Below, piece after piece: positions 56,476 to 64,000 of a stretch of DNA of 64,000 nucleotides. Under the pieces are notes generated by a model. It was not told the DNA's origin. It was given only the letters and a program-made list of their open reading frames with translations, and did not search any database. Both the position numbers and the translations under genes were made by a program. Origin of the DNA: Sphingomonas qomolangmaensis. Lineage in GTDB: Bacteria > Pseudomonadota > Alphaproteobacteria > Sphingomonadales > Sphingomonadaceae. The DNA is taken from NCBI RefSeq assembly GCF_024496245.1, contig NZ_CP101740.1:3072001-3136000 (forward strand), read 5' to 3'. The stretch's first letter is position 1, and each line of letters starts with the position of its first letter.

Positions 56476-56817
56476 TCAACCTGACGTTGCACGAGGCTTT
56501 CGCCATCTGCGGGTTTCTGTTGGCGCAAATTGACCAATCAATCCAGATAGGCGTGCCTTCCATTCCTTGCTCGGCTTATAAACTGGGACGCGTTTCGCGC
56601 AGACCGATACCGTCTTGCCCGTTCGAGGATCTCGGCCTGCACGAGCAGCACGGGAACGGGTGACAAACGTACCGAAGCCGCGCACTTCAACTCGCCCGTC
56701 GCCAGCTAGGGCCAGCACGATCTGGTCGAAAAAGACGTCCACGACCTTTTGCGCATCCCGAATAGTTAAGTCTGGATTGTCGCGCGCGATTGCCAGAACT
56801 AAATCTGACCGGACCAT
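56476..56817 (-). CDS. HU/IHF-family DNA-binding protein
   Basis: A 113-residue histone-like protein. It starts MVRSDLVLAIARDNPDLTIR and has the DNA-binding arm block VEVRGFGTFVTRSRAARAGR followed by DPRTGKTVSV and VPVYKPSKEWK. The layout is that of IHF-beta/HU with an extra basic tail of about 18 residues. It bends DNA and could take part in recombination or transcription of the region. The ATG at 56817 is the family start. It is a single gene with no operon partner. Confidence 0.88.
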   Translation of the reverse strand: MVRSDLVLAIARDNPDLTIRDAQKVVDVFFDQIVLALAGDGRVEVRGFGTFVTRSRAARAGRDPRTGKTVSVCAKRVPVYKPSKEWKARLSGLIGQFAPTETRRWRKPRATSG

Positions 56818-58449
56818 CTCTGCCTCCTGTCATGGCTGCCATCGCCAAGTCACCCGCCCGCGGGCTGTCGCGGGATGCTACAAAATGCCTCTGCCCAAAC
56901 GCAATGCGTTTCCGACATCTGTGACCGGCGATCGCATAGCGGTCGCGCTGTCCCCGCCCCAGGTCGGGACTTATTCGACGCAGTGTCATTCGTGCAGCGC
57001 TAACAGCTCCGAACATGCCGGGATCGCAGCCAAATTGGGCGAGCAACTGCAATCGCCACCAAATCCCACCGTGACAGCGCGAACGGCGCTCGCCCCACCG
57101 CGGCTTCATCCGAATGACGAACGTACGCGATCGCGAGCTACGATCTGCCGATGCGAATGATGTGTTGGCGGATCGCCAGGAGCCCATCGCCGCTTAGGCA
57201 AAGGTTTGTATCGCCGAAGCTGCGGCTCGATCAGCGGACGCCGGCTTTCACGATCCAGCGTGAAGTTGCGGGCGGCTACTGGTCACCTTTCTTCGGCGGA
57301 TCGGCGGGCTTCTCCTGATCGGGGCCACGTTCTAATGACTGCGATTCGGCCCCTCCTGAGTGATAAACGTCTCTTTTTCGAGTTCGTCGACGACCAGTTC
57401 CTAAGCATCAGGACTGCGACGAATCTCGCTGGCGCTTCTGTTAGCGTCAAACCGCAGCACTTCCTTCACACTTACGCGCCTACTGCGCGGCGTCGCCCCG
57501 GCAGCGGACAGCAACCCGTCGGGGCGACGAACATCCAAATCCTCGGGCGGTCGAACTGACGCGTGGCAGGTCGCGTCGAATGTCAGAAACGCCCGATCCC
57601 GTGGGCAAGGGACCGAGCGTCGAAAGAACATCCCATGCGGTGGGTGCGGCGTTAATCTGCTGGTAACCCATGCGTCTGGCAACAGATAATAGCAGGCCGA
57701 CGTCCCTTACCGTCCCGCGCTCGTATAGGTCTCATTTATCCAGTTTGCCGGAATCAGCCAGGCGCGACGCCAGTAGCGATCCCATCGCACTGCTGTTCTG
57801 CTCGCCACCATGCCGCAGGACAGATCGCTGACCAGCCGCCCGCGACACCAATCTGCCGTGCGGCGCCCTTACCGTTTCCGAGCGGCTGACACCTCAGCAC
57901 TGCCCGCCGACAAGAACATGGCCATGCGGGGATCGTCCCTTACCTAACGACCGATCAGTCGTCCCAAGGCATCGGGCGGCGCGTCCGCCGACGCCCGCGG
58001 GCACGGGCGATCAGGCCTGCAGCTGCCGTTCATTACTCGCGCGGCGACTGCCGCCAGGAGAATGCGCGGACCCTCGGCACCATGGAGGGCCGTTGCCGTT
58101 CCATAGCGGGCGGGCGTGGAGGGGAAGGTTGTGCCGGATAGCTGCTGCTGAAGAGCGGCCAGCAACCACAAGGAGGGGATCATTTGGTTCTCATAGGTAG
58201 GGCACGGCTTGTACCGCACTGCGTTGGCATCCGCGCAGCCAATCAGGCGTTGACCCGCGGTACATCGTCGATTCAAATAGCCCAACGGCCTCGGTCGCCC
58301 CCAACTTACTTGTACGTCAGCTAAATACCTGAACGCACCAACAGTGATTCGGCTAGCGGAACAGGATTCGAGGTAAATTGCGGACCCGGCGTGTCGAAGG
58401 ACTGTTGTTAATGAAGCGGTCACAGCACCGCCGTTAGAGAGGATGAGCA
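56818..58449. other. long gene-poor region
   Basis: About 1.6 kb with overlapping frames but nothing I can name. A reverse frame at 57944-58450 encodes 168 residues of irregular composition without motifs. The second copy of the 22-base repeat lies at 57291-57312. The stretch may be decayed coding DNA. Confidence 0.4.
57291..57312. repeat. 22-base direct repeat, copy 2
   Basis: Same sequence as 56264-56285. On the reverse strand it encodes the end of a frame reading QSLERGPDQEKPADPPKKGD and then Gln-stop, with a plausible hydrophilic sequence before it. This suggests a small uncharacterised gene whose start I cannot place. Confidence 0.5.
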
Positions 58450-58560
58450 ATGCGAGAGCGAGCAGCAGAGCGAATGAACTTCAACGGCTTGGCAATCGGC
58501 CTGGCTGTCAGTGGCGCGCTCTGGGTCATAATAATCGAGCTTGGCCAGCTCATTATTTAA
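58450..58560 (+). CDS. small single-pass membrane protein
   Basis: A 36-residue frame. AGAGAGGA lies 6 bases before ATG at 58450. It has a short basic start (MRERAAERMNFN) followed by one strongly hydrophobic helix (GLAIGLAVSGALWVIIIELG) and ends QLII. The charge pattern predicts the N-terminus inside the cell. No function is known to me. The internal ATG at 58474 (MNFNG) is an alternative start. Confidence 0.55.
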   Translation: MRERAAERMNFNGLAIGLAVSGALWVIIIELGQLII

Positions 58561-59179
58561 GTGCGAGCCACAGGTTCGCGACGGGAGAAACACGTTGCGG
58601 ATTCTTTGTTCGTTGGGCTTGTGCAGTTGGACTAAGCGACCGGCAACGCATCGGCCGGACAGATTGGTAATGCGCTGCAAAAAGTGCCTGCAAACGCGCG
58701 TGCGCCAACTGAAGCGGGCGCCAGAACCTATACCTGTATCGGCGCCGGACCAAAATCGAGCATCAGATTGAATGGAAATGACCGGAGAGCGTCAGCTTAA
58801 GTCTCCGCTCCCCAAACGGCATCATCAACCTCTTGGGCCAACCCGGCACCTTAATGTAAATTCGTCACGCGACCTCGGTATGAATCGGCATATTGCTGCG
58901 TTGGGGGTATGATCCAGACCCGAACTTTCGCGTAGCGGTAGCCCTTGGTGCCCCGCAGCTGCAGATAGCCTGCGAGCGTGATTATAACGCTGTGGTGCCC
59001 CTGCTTGCTACCGCAGCCTCCTGTGCGTCGCTGTTCGGGTAGCGGGTAGGGCCACCGTTCATCGCGTTCGCATCGCGGCACCGCTCAGGGAGGGTTGTTT
59101 TGTGCCCGACGGGAACAGATAGCGGCCATATTGTGATCGGCTTTGTATGCCGGTCATCATCTCGCGCGAGGGCCATGCG
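58561..59179. other. intergenic region, no gene seen
   Basis: About 600 bases upstream of the response regulator. Frames on both strands are short and without motifs. Confidence 0.4.
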
Positions 59180-59572
59180 ATGAAGATATTATTTATCGAG
59201 GATGACCCGATGAACCGCCGGGTCGTGCGCGACATGCTCGAGGTCGCGGGGGCGACGATGGCTGAGGCCGATCGCGCCGAAGAAGGGCTTCGCCAAATCG
59301 ACTTCGAGGATTTCGACATCGTGCTCTGCGATCTGCGCATGCCCGGGATGGACGGGTTCGAGGCAATCCGCAGGATCCGCTCGCGCCCTGACGCGAAAGC
59401 CACTTTGCCCCTGATCGTAGTGACCGGAGACACTGCGGTCGACCTCGCCGAGCGTTGTATGACAATCGGTGCCGATGCGGTGATCTTCAAGCCGGTGGCG
59501 ATGGAAGCGCTATTCGACGCGATCGGCAGCGTGCTGGTGCGCAAGGCAGCTCACGGAGGTGTAATCCCCTAG
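59180..59572 (+). CDS. stand-alone response regulator receiver
   Basis: A 130-residue CheY-like receiver with no output domain. The acidic pair Asp8-Asp9 (LFIEDDPMNRR), phosphoacceptor Asp51 (IVLCDLRMPGMDGF), Thr82 (VVTGD) and Lys104 (IFKPV) are all present. It would relay phosphate between a histidine kinase and a partner by protein contact. No kinase is adjacent. The ATG at 59180 is preferred because it begins MKILFIEDD; the frame is open to 59147. Confidence 0.9.
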   Translation: MKILFIEDDPMNRRVVRDMLEVAGATMAEADRAEEGLRQIDFEDFDIVLCDLRMPGMDGFEAIRRIRSRPDAKATLPLIVVTGDTAVDLAERCMTIGADAVIFKPVAMEALFDAIGSVLVRKAAHGGVIP

Positions 59573-59823
59573 CGCGGCAGTCGGTCAGAATCTGCTGTAA
59601 CAGCGGTGTCGCGCTAGGTTACATTGGTTGTTCGGTTAGATGAGGCGAGGCCCGCGGCGACCCGGCCCCACTTTGTATCGCGATCGCGCCCGTGAGCGAG
59701 AGCTATCGAAGGCCAAGCGACGTACGTACGACAAACGCGTCAGCTGGACTAACCGCTTTTGGTCGCACCTCATTGTCCTTAACAATTGATATCAATATAT
59801 ATTAGCGTATTCCCCTTGCTGCT

Positions 59824-60828
59824 TCACAAAGGTAACGTCTGTGCCTGATCCGAGGGTTTACGACGCTCCCAGGTGGTGACGTCATCGAGAAACGACCGCA
59901 CGGGCTCAACCAGTGCCGCATGCGCCGCCACATGGCTTGACCCTTCGCGCTCGAGGGCGGCTTGTACCTGCTCCAGCCGGACCGCCGCGCGTTCGACGGA
60001 CCCATCGGTCGCGACACAAAGCTCGAAAGCGAAAGAGAAGGTACCGGTGTCCAGATTCCGGAGCACTGGCGATTCCGTGAACTGCCGATCAAAACGAGTG
60101 CCCGGTAGCGGTTCGACGTCGATCAGGTCTGTGGCTTCAAGGTGATCGATCATCGCGCGCGTGTCTGGATGCGCCTCGATATCAGTTTCGAGCGCTGCCG
60201 CGAGCTCGCGCAGCAGCAACGCAACTTGCCGTGCTGGTATCGACGGACGGGTTCCCGGGCCAGCGATGAAGACCAGCAGATGCAGCGGGTGCGGCTGACT
60301 GTCGGCACGCAGCGGCGGCATGACATAATCGAAGACCAACATATCGGCGCCAAGCTTCGCCAACTGCCGCTGCCGCGCAATCGTCGCCGTGCGCTCGTGG
60401 TCGTCTACGGCATCACAATAGCGCTCGGTTTCAGCGAACATCAGCACGTTGCCCGCAATCTCCGTCAGCACGCGGCGGGCTTCGGCAACCAGGCGTGTGC
60501 CGACGCCGCGCCCGCGTGCATCCGGCATGACCGCGATATATGTCAGCAGGCCGCAGTCCGCGGTTCGGTAATGCTCGATCGTCACACCGCCGACGATGAG
60601 ACGAAACGGTGTAATCGCCAGAATGACATCGAGGTGGGGTTGTGGCGGCGGCGCGTCATGCGCAAGCCGGGCAGCCCAATATGCCACGTTCTCGCGAAGA
60701 TCGGCGATTGGAAAGGCGACTTCGTACACCCCACGTCGATAGGCTTCGAGCATCAGCGCCCGCTCGCCGGGCTCGACCTGCGACAGACGGACCATCCTCA
60801 ATTCTTCGGTCTGCCACTGCTCGCTCAT
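59824..60828 (-). CDS. GNAT-family N-acetyltransferase
   Basis: A 334-residue protein whose N-terminal half is a GNAT domain. The acetyl-CoA-binding motif is LLTYIAVMPDARGRGVGTRL followed by VAEARRVL. The C-terminal half (from about 165) is not recognised but has the regular helix pattern of an extra domain. The ATG at 60828 is preceded by AGGAGGCGGC, a perfect ribosome binding site, so the upstream ATG at 60846 is rejected. Substrate is unknown. It is convergent with the response regulator, with an AT-rich gap at 59780-59815. Confidence 0.78.
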   Translation of the reverse strand: MSEQWQTEELRMVRLSQVEPGERALMLEAYRRGVYEVAFPIADLRENVAYWAARLAHDAPPPQPHLDVILAITPFRLIVGGVTIEHYRTADCGLLTYIAVMPDARGRGVGTRLVAEARRVLTEIAGNVLMFAETERYCDAVDDHERTATIARQRQLAKLGADMLVFDYVMPPLRADSQPHPLHLLVFIAGPGTRPSIPARQVALLLRELAAALETDIEAHPDTRAMIDHLEATDLIDVEPLPGTRFDRQFTESPVLRNLDTGTFSFAFELCVATDGSVERAAVRLEQVQAALEREGSSHVAAHAALVEPVRSFLDDVTTWERRKPSDQAQTLPL

Positions 60829-61681
60829 GCCGCCTCCTGCCCACACTGTACGAGAGCCTAGGCTGGAAAATCAGTCAATGGCGAGCGAACGATATCAACG
60901 GATTGGCGACCAACAACGGAATGATAAGTTGTCCAAGCATGCTAGCAAGTAGCCTAACTCTAGGCTCGATGGCGGCAGTCAGGAGAGAGATAGGGACCGT
61001 GGCAGCTCGAGACCTAGCCTCGTCCTGCCGGCGGGGTGAAACCGCGCTTTCGACGGTCGGTTTGGCGATTATTGTAGCGACCTTTTATTGCGAGAACTGC
61101 AAGGCGGCCGCGCTCCAGTTTCAGGCGAACGGTAACGGTCCGGTCATAGGGGTCAACGGGGGGTGATTACGGTCTGTTCCGAAAGGATCGCGTCACCCTT
61201 CTACGCGGGGGATATTCACCCTGGCTATTGGCTCTCGATCTACCGCTTCGGCTTTGGAGAGCAGGCTCCCAGGCCGACGGTGCGGACCTACGCGGCCAGA
61301 TTCTTTGTCGCGCTCATCAGCGCATGGGCCGCGATGGGCTTCCAGCCGCCGAAGTTGTCATTCTGACCGCCTTCGTTGTCTGGCTGCCTTGCGCGGATCG
61401 CAAACCAACTACCACGCCATGCCGTTCCAAAGCCCGGCTACCATCCCGGATCTGCCAAGGAATCGAGATGTACGGGCGTCCATTTCTCGAGAGCGGCGGA
61501 ACCACTGCGTGGCCAAAACGGGTTCTTTCGGCGCAAAATTTGGCGGGCTGCCGCCCGGCGATTGGCTGGGGGCGCCTTTCGCAGGCGATGCAGGATATAT
61601 GCGGTCGAACGTCTTCCTTTAGCCGATAGTTAATTCCTCATTCCGTATGGGCACTTCGACTATGGAGCCCCGGTCGAGTCT
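60829..61681. other. intergenic region before the photosensor operon
   Basis: About 850 bases. A GTG frame at 61163-61366 codes for 67 residues with a hydrophobic stretch (FFVALISAWAAMGF) but no known family. The promoter of the photosensor operon should lie just before 61682; no strong consensus box is visible. Confidence 0.4.
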
Positions 61682-62044
61682 ATGACGAACACATCCTTTG
61701 AAGCGATCTTGTTAAACGACCTCGAAGCGATGGGGGAAGCAGCGCTCGACGCACTGCCTTTTGGCGTCGTGGGTTTTAGCGCCGACACGGTGGTCCAGGT
61801 TTATAACGCAACTGAAGCTCGAATGTCGGGGCTCGATCCGGCGACGGTCATGGGCGCGCCGTTTTTCGAAGTCGTTGCCCAGTGCATGAACAATTTTCTG
61901 GTCGCGCAGCGTTTCGGGGACGAGCCCGATATCGATGATATCATCCCCTATGTCCTGACCTTCCGTATGCGGCCAACTAAGGTCCGCCTGCGATTGTTGG
62001 CAGCCGCGGCGGCCCCCCGCCGCTATATCTTGATCGAACGCTGA
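61682..62044 (+). CDS. photoactive yellow protein (PYP) homologue
   Basis: A 120-residue single PAS domain that aligns along its whole length with Halorhodospira PYP (125 residues), from memory. Chromophore-site residues match with an offset of one: Tyr41 (Tyr42), Glu45 (Glu46) in QVYNATEA, Cys68 (Cys69) in EVVAQCMNN, and RPTKV near the end equals TPTKV of PYP. Thr50 is replaced by Ser49, and gating Arg52 by Leu51. PYP binds p-coumarate as a thioester to Cys69 and senses blue light. Keeping Cys, Tyr and Glu argues for a working photosensor. A diguanylate cyclase starts 13 bases later and an AMP-ligase follows. Confidence 0.87.
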   Translation: MTNTSFEAILLNDLEAMGEAALDALPFGVVGFSADTVVQVYNATEARMSGLDPATVMGAPFFEVVAQCMNNFLVAQRFGDEPDIDDIIPYVLTFRMRPTKVRLRLLAAAAAPRRYILIER

Positions 62045-62057
62045 ACCGCGATCGATC

Positions 62058-63347
62058 ATGAGCGCCGAATCGAGCGAGGAGCAGCTTCTCGAGTTTCTAT
62101 ATGCCTGTCCCGTCGGTCTGATCGAATGCGATCTTGCCGGCGATATCGCCTTGATGAACCCATTTGCCATGCAGCATCTGTTGCCTCTTGCCGGCACTAG
62201 AGATGTAGGAAACCTGTTCGCGACGTTCGAACAGCATGCACCCGAGCTGCGAAGCATCGCCGCGTCGTTTGCGCCGGCCACTGGACGCATGTGCGATGGT
62301 CATCGCATTTTCGTCGATCTGGGAACCGGCAGATCGAGCGGGGCGCGAAAAGTCTTGGCCTGTACCATGGTCAAACTGGGCCCCGACAGGTTGATGGCAA
62401 CATTGACTGACATCACCGACCAGGTCGCACAGGAGCAGCGCCTGCGTCAGGCAGATACTTGGTTTGCAACCCTGCTCGACGGCGTAATCGATTTCGCCGA
62501 ACTTACCGTCACCGCGAATGGCGAAATCGAAGATGCAAATGCGTCCTTTACCCGCCAAACCGGTTATTATGCCGCTGCGGTGATCGGTCGCAAGCTCGCC
62601 GACATTCTTGACGCAGAAATGCCCGGCGGCGACCTCCGGCTCGAAGAGCAGCTGACCATAGCGGCCCGCGAGGGATGGCATCTGCAAGAGGGATGGCAAC
62701 AACGGTCAAACGGCGAGCGCTACTGGTGCCAGCGCCTAGTCGTTGTTCGCACCGACGGCCTCGACACAAATTTGTCGAGATTTTCGGTGGTACTGCGCGA
62801 GGTGCCTCGGCGAGCCGAGGCAGTCGAGGATATCCGGCGCGTGCTGACCAAGGACCACCTCACCGGCGCGTCGAACAGGCGATATTTCAGCCAGGCGATG
62901 GAACGCGAACACACCCATTGGCGCAATATATGCCAGTCGCTGGCGCTGATCGTGCTGGATCTCGATCACTTCAAGCGCATCAACGACCGGCACGGTCACC
63001 CTATTGGTGATGCAGTCCTGCGCCGGGTGACCGAAGTCTGCACTCAGCTGCTACCGCCGCGCGGGGTTTTTGCGCGTTTAGGTGGAGAAGAGTTTGGGGT
63101 CCTGCTCCCGCGATACGACCAGGGGCAGGCCACGAAGCTCGCCGAGGCTCTTCGTGTGGCGATAGCTGCGATCGAAATGGAGACGCCGCTTGGCATGCTG
63201 CGGCTTACCGCAAGCTTTGGGCTAGCGACGCTGGACGAAGCCGACGGATCGATCGACGGGCTGATCGCATTAGCTGACGAGCGCCTCTATGCTGCCAAGG
63301 ATGGCGGGCGTAACCGGGTATATCGCTCCCAGGGCCTGGCGGTATGA
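62058..63347 (+). CDS. PAS-GGDEF diguanylate cyclase
   Basis: A 429-residue protein. Two PAS-like domains fill residues 1-250: the first starts LLEFLYACPVGLIECDLAGD, and the second has LTVTANGEIEDANASFTRQT and RYWCQRLVV. The GGDEF domain begins with DHLTGASNRRYF, has LDLDHFKRINDRHGHPIGD and the active-site GGEEF at about 342-346, so it should make c-di-GMP from GTP. No R-x-x-D inhibitory site stands before it. It is soluble. With the PYP gene just upstream it is the natural output of the light sensor. Its stop overlaps the next start (ATGA). Confidence 0.9.
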   Translation: MSAESSEEQLLEFLYACPVGLIECDLAGDIALMNPFAMQHLLPLAGTRDVGNLFATFEQHAPELRSIAASFAPATGRMCDGHRIFVDLGTGRSSGARKVLACTMVKLGPDRLMATLTDITDQVAQEQRLRQADTWFATLLDGVIDFAELTVTANGEIEDANASFTRQTGYYAAAVIGRKLADILDAEMPGGDLRLEEQLTIAAREGWHLQEGWQQRSNGERYWCQRLVVVRTDGLDTNLSRFSVVLREVPRRAEAVEDIRRVLTKDHLTGASNRRYFSQAMEREHTHWRNICQSLALIVLDLDHFKRINDRHGHPIGDAVLRRVTEVCTQLLPPRGVFARLGGEEFGVLLPRYDQGQATKLAEALRVAIAAIEMETPLGMLRLTASFGLATLDEADGSIDGLIALADERLYAAKDGGRNRVYRSQGLAV

Positions 63348-64000
63348 CGAGCCTAAGGTTGGAGCGCCCCGCCGCCCACCGGATAGCCTGCGCGGTCGTA
63401 GTTGCCGAGGTCAGACGCATCCGTGAAACCGACTTGGCGGTCGCCGGTTCTACAGATTGGCCAGAGGCGACGCCGATTGGCGATGATGGGCTGGGCTTGG
63501 ATTCGCTCGAACAGCTCGGCGCGTTGGGAGCATTGGCAGAGACTTTCGACCTCGACGATAGCCAGCTCGACGACACGCCGCCGTTCACGGTAGCCGACTG
63601 GATCGACTGGATCATGCAGGCGCATGCCACTAGCGATGGACGCGTGACGGTGCGGACATCTGGGTCAACTGGCCACCCACAACCATTTCCGCATAACGTC
63701 GGCGACCTTCTGAAAGAGGCCGCCTTTTTTGCGGAGCAGCTTACCGATCGCCGCCGGGTCGTCGCGCTGGTTCCGGCCAACCATCTGTACGGTATCGTGT
63801 GGACGGCGTTGCTGCCGGCAGCGCTCAAAACAAGCGTCGTCGTCCGAAAGATCGGCGCGCCGATCGGGCTGTTGTCAGGCGACTTGGTGGTAGCGGTCCC
63901 CGAGCAGTGGCAAGCCATGTCACGACTGACCCGCCAATTTCCTGATGACGTCGTCGGCGTCAGTTCCGCAGGACCGCTCGATAGCCATTTGGCAACGGAT
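63344..64000 (+). CDS. acyl-carrier/AMP-ligase fusion, partial at window end
   Basis: The frame is open from ATG at 63344 to the window edge (219 codons). Residues 35-100 look like an acyl carrier domain with DGLGLDSLEQLGALGALAE and Ser54 as the phosphopantetheine site. From about 110 comes the start of an ANL-superfamily adenylating domain with VRTSGSTGHPQPF (P-loop, with Gln in place of the usual Lys) and VVALVPANHLYGI. PYP loci commonly carry a p-coumarate CoA ligase that activates the chromophore. This enzyme may do that job with a built-in carrier, although a role in aryl-polyene or lipid synthesis is possible. Confidence 0.8.
   Translation, partial: MTSLRLERPAAHRIACAVVVAEVRRIRETDLAVAGSTDWPEATPIGDDGLGLDSLEQLGALGALAETFDLDDSQLDDTPPFTVADWIDWIMQAHATSDGRVTVRTSGSTGHPQPFPHNVGDLLKEAAFFAEQLTDRRRVVALVPANHLYGIVWTALLPAALKTSVVVRKIGAPIGLLSGDLVVAVPEQWQAMSRLTRQFPDDVVGVSSAGPLDSHLATD

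Noticed and set aside
57944..58450. 168-residue reverse open frame
   Set aside because: Composition is irregular, there is no motif or ribosome binding site, and the length is expected by chance in this GC-rich DNA.
1..64000. CRISPR arrays, rRNA and tRNA genes
   Set aside because: No regularly spaced repeats, and no rRNA or tRNA-like conserved segments were seen by eye; a tRNA scan would be needed to be certain.

Overview
The window is high-GC DNA, most likely from an alphaproteobacterium of the sphingomonad type. I infer this from the combination of a proteobacterial lasso-peptide cluster, a succinoglycan-style exopolysaccharide (EPS) gene set, a SleB-type cell-wall hydrolase, TrbB-TrbI type IV secretion genes and the overall codon use. 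I see no rRNA, tRNA or CRISPR array.

Layout. (1) 198-3135: a Wzx-type flippase and a glycosyltransferase. (2) 3363-4112: a decayed IS5-type transposase. (3) 4399-11138: a lasso-peptide cluster. A 46-residue precursor gene is followed by a hairpin terminator and then by a tightly overlapping operon: RRE (B1), leader peptidase (B2), macrolactam synthetase (C), HPr-kinase-like protein and ABC exporter. A nucleotidyltransferase gene is divergent to it. (4) 11308-34580: an EPS locus with ExoM-, ExoA-, ExoL-, ExoU-, ExoP-, ExoQ- and ExoY-like proteins, an OPX lipoprotein, an outer-membrane barrel and three GH16 glycosidases. Two IS3-family elements interrupt it, and a phosphatase and a SleB hydrolase lie inside it. 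(5) 35505-47394: a trb-type conjugation module (traG, trbB-trbI, DUF2274) with no relaxase in view and two single-base frameshift lesions. (6) 48630-55272: a fourth GH16 enzyme, IS66 remnants, decayed ugd and crp/fnr genes, a glycosyltransferase and an AT-richer Gfo/Idh/MocA oxidoreductase. (7) 55798-64000: PilZ, HU, a small membrane protein, a response regulator, a GNAT protein, and a final operon of a photoactive-yellow-protein homologue, a PAS-GGDEF diguanylate cyclase and an ACP/AMP-ligase fusion that runs off the window.

How the parts may work together. The EPS genes form a Wzx/Wzy-type pathway. An ExoY-like enzyme primes undecaprenyl phosphate, GT2 and GT4 enzymes extend the repeat, the flippase and the ExoQ-like polymerase flip and polymerise it, ExoP, OPX and the barrel control length and export, and GH16 enzymes may trim the product as ExoK does. 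PilZ, GGDEF and the PYP photosensor suggest cyclic-di-GMP and blue-light input nearby, although a link to EPS is only inferred. The lasso peptide is predicted to have a Gly1-Asp9 ring and a C-terminal serine that the kinase, and perhaps the nucleotidyltransferase, could decorate. Many IS remnants and pseudogenes between the functional blocks mark this as a recombining accessory region.
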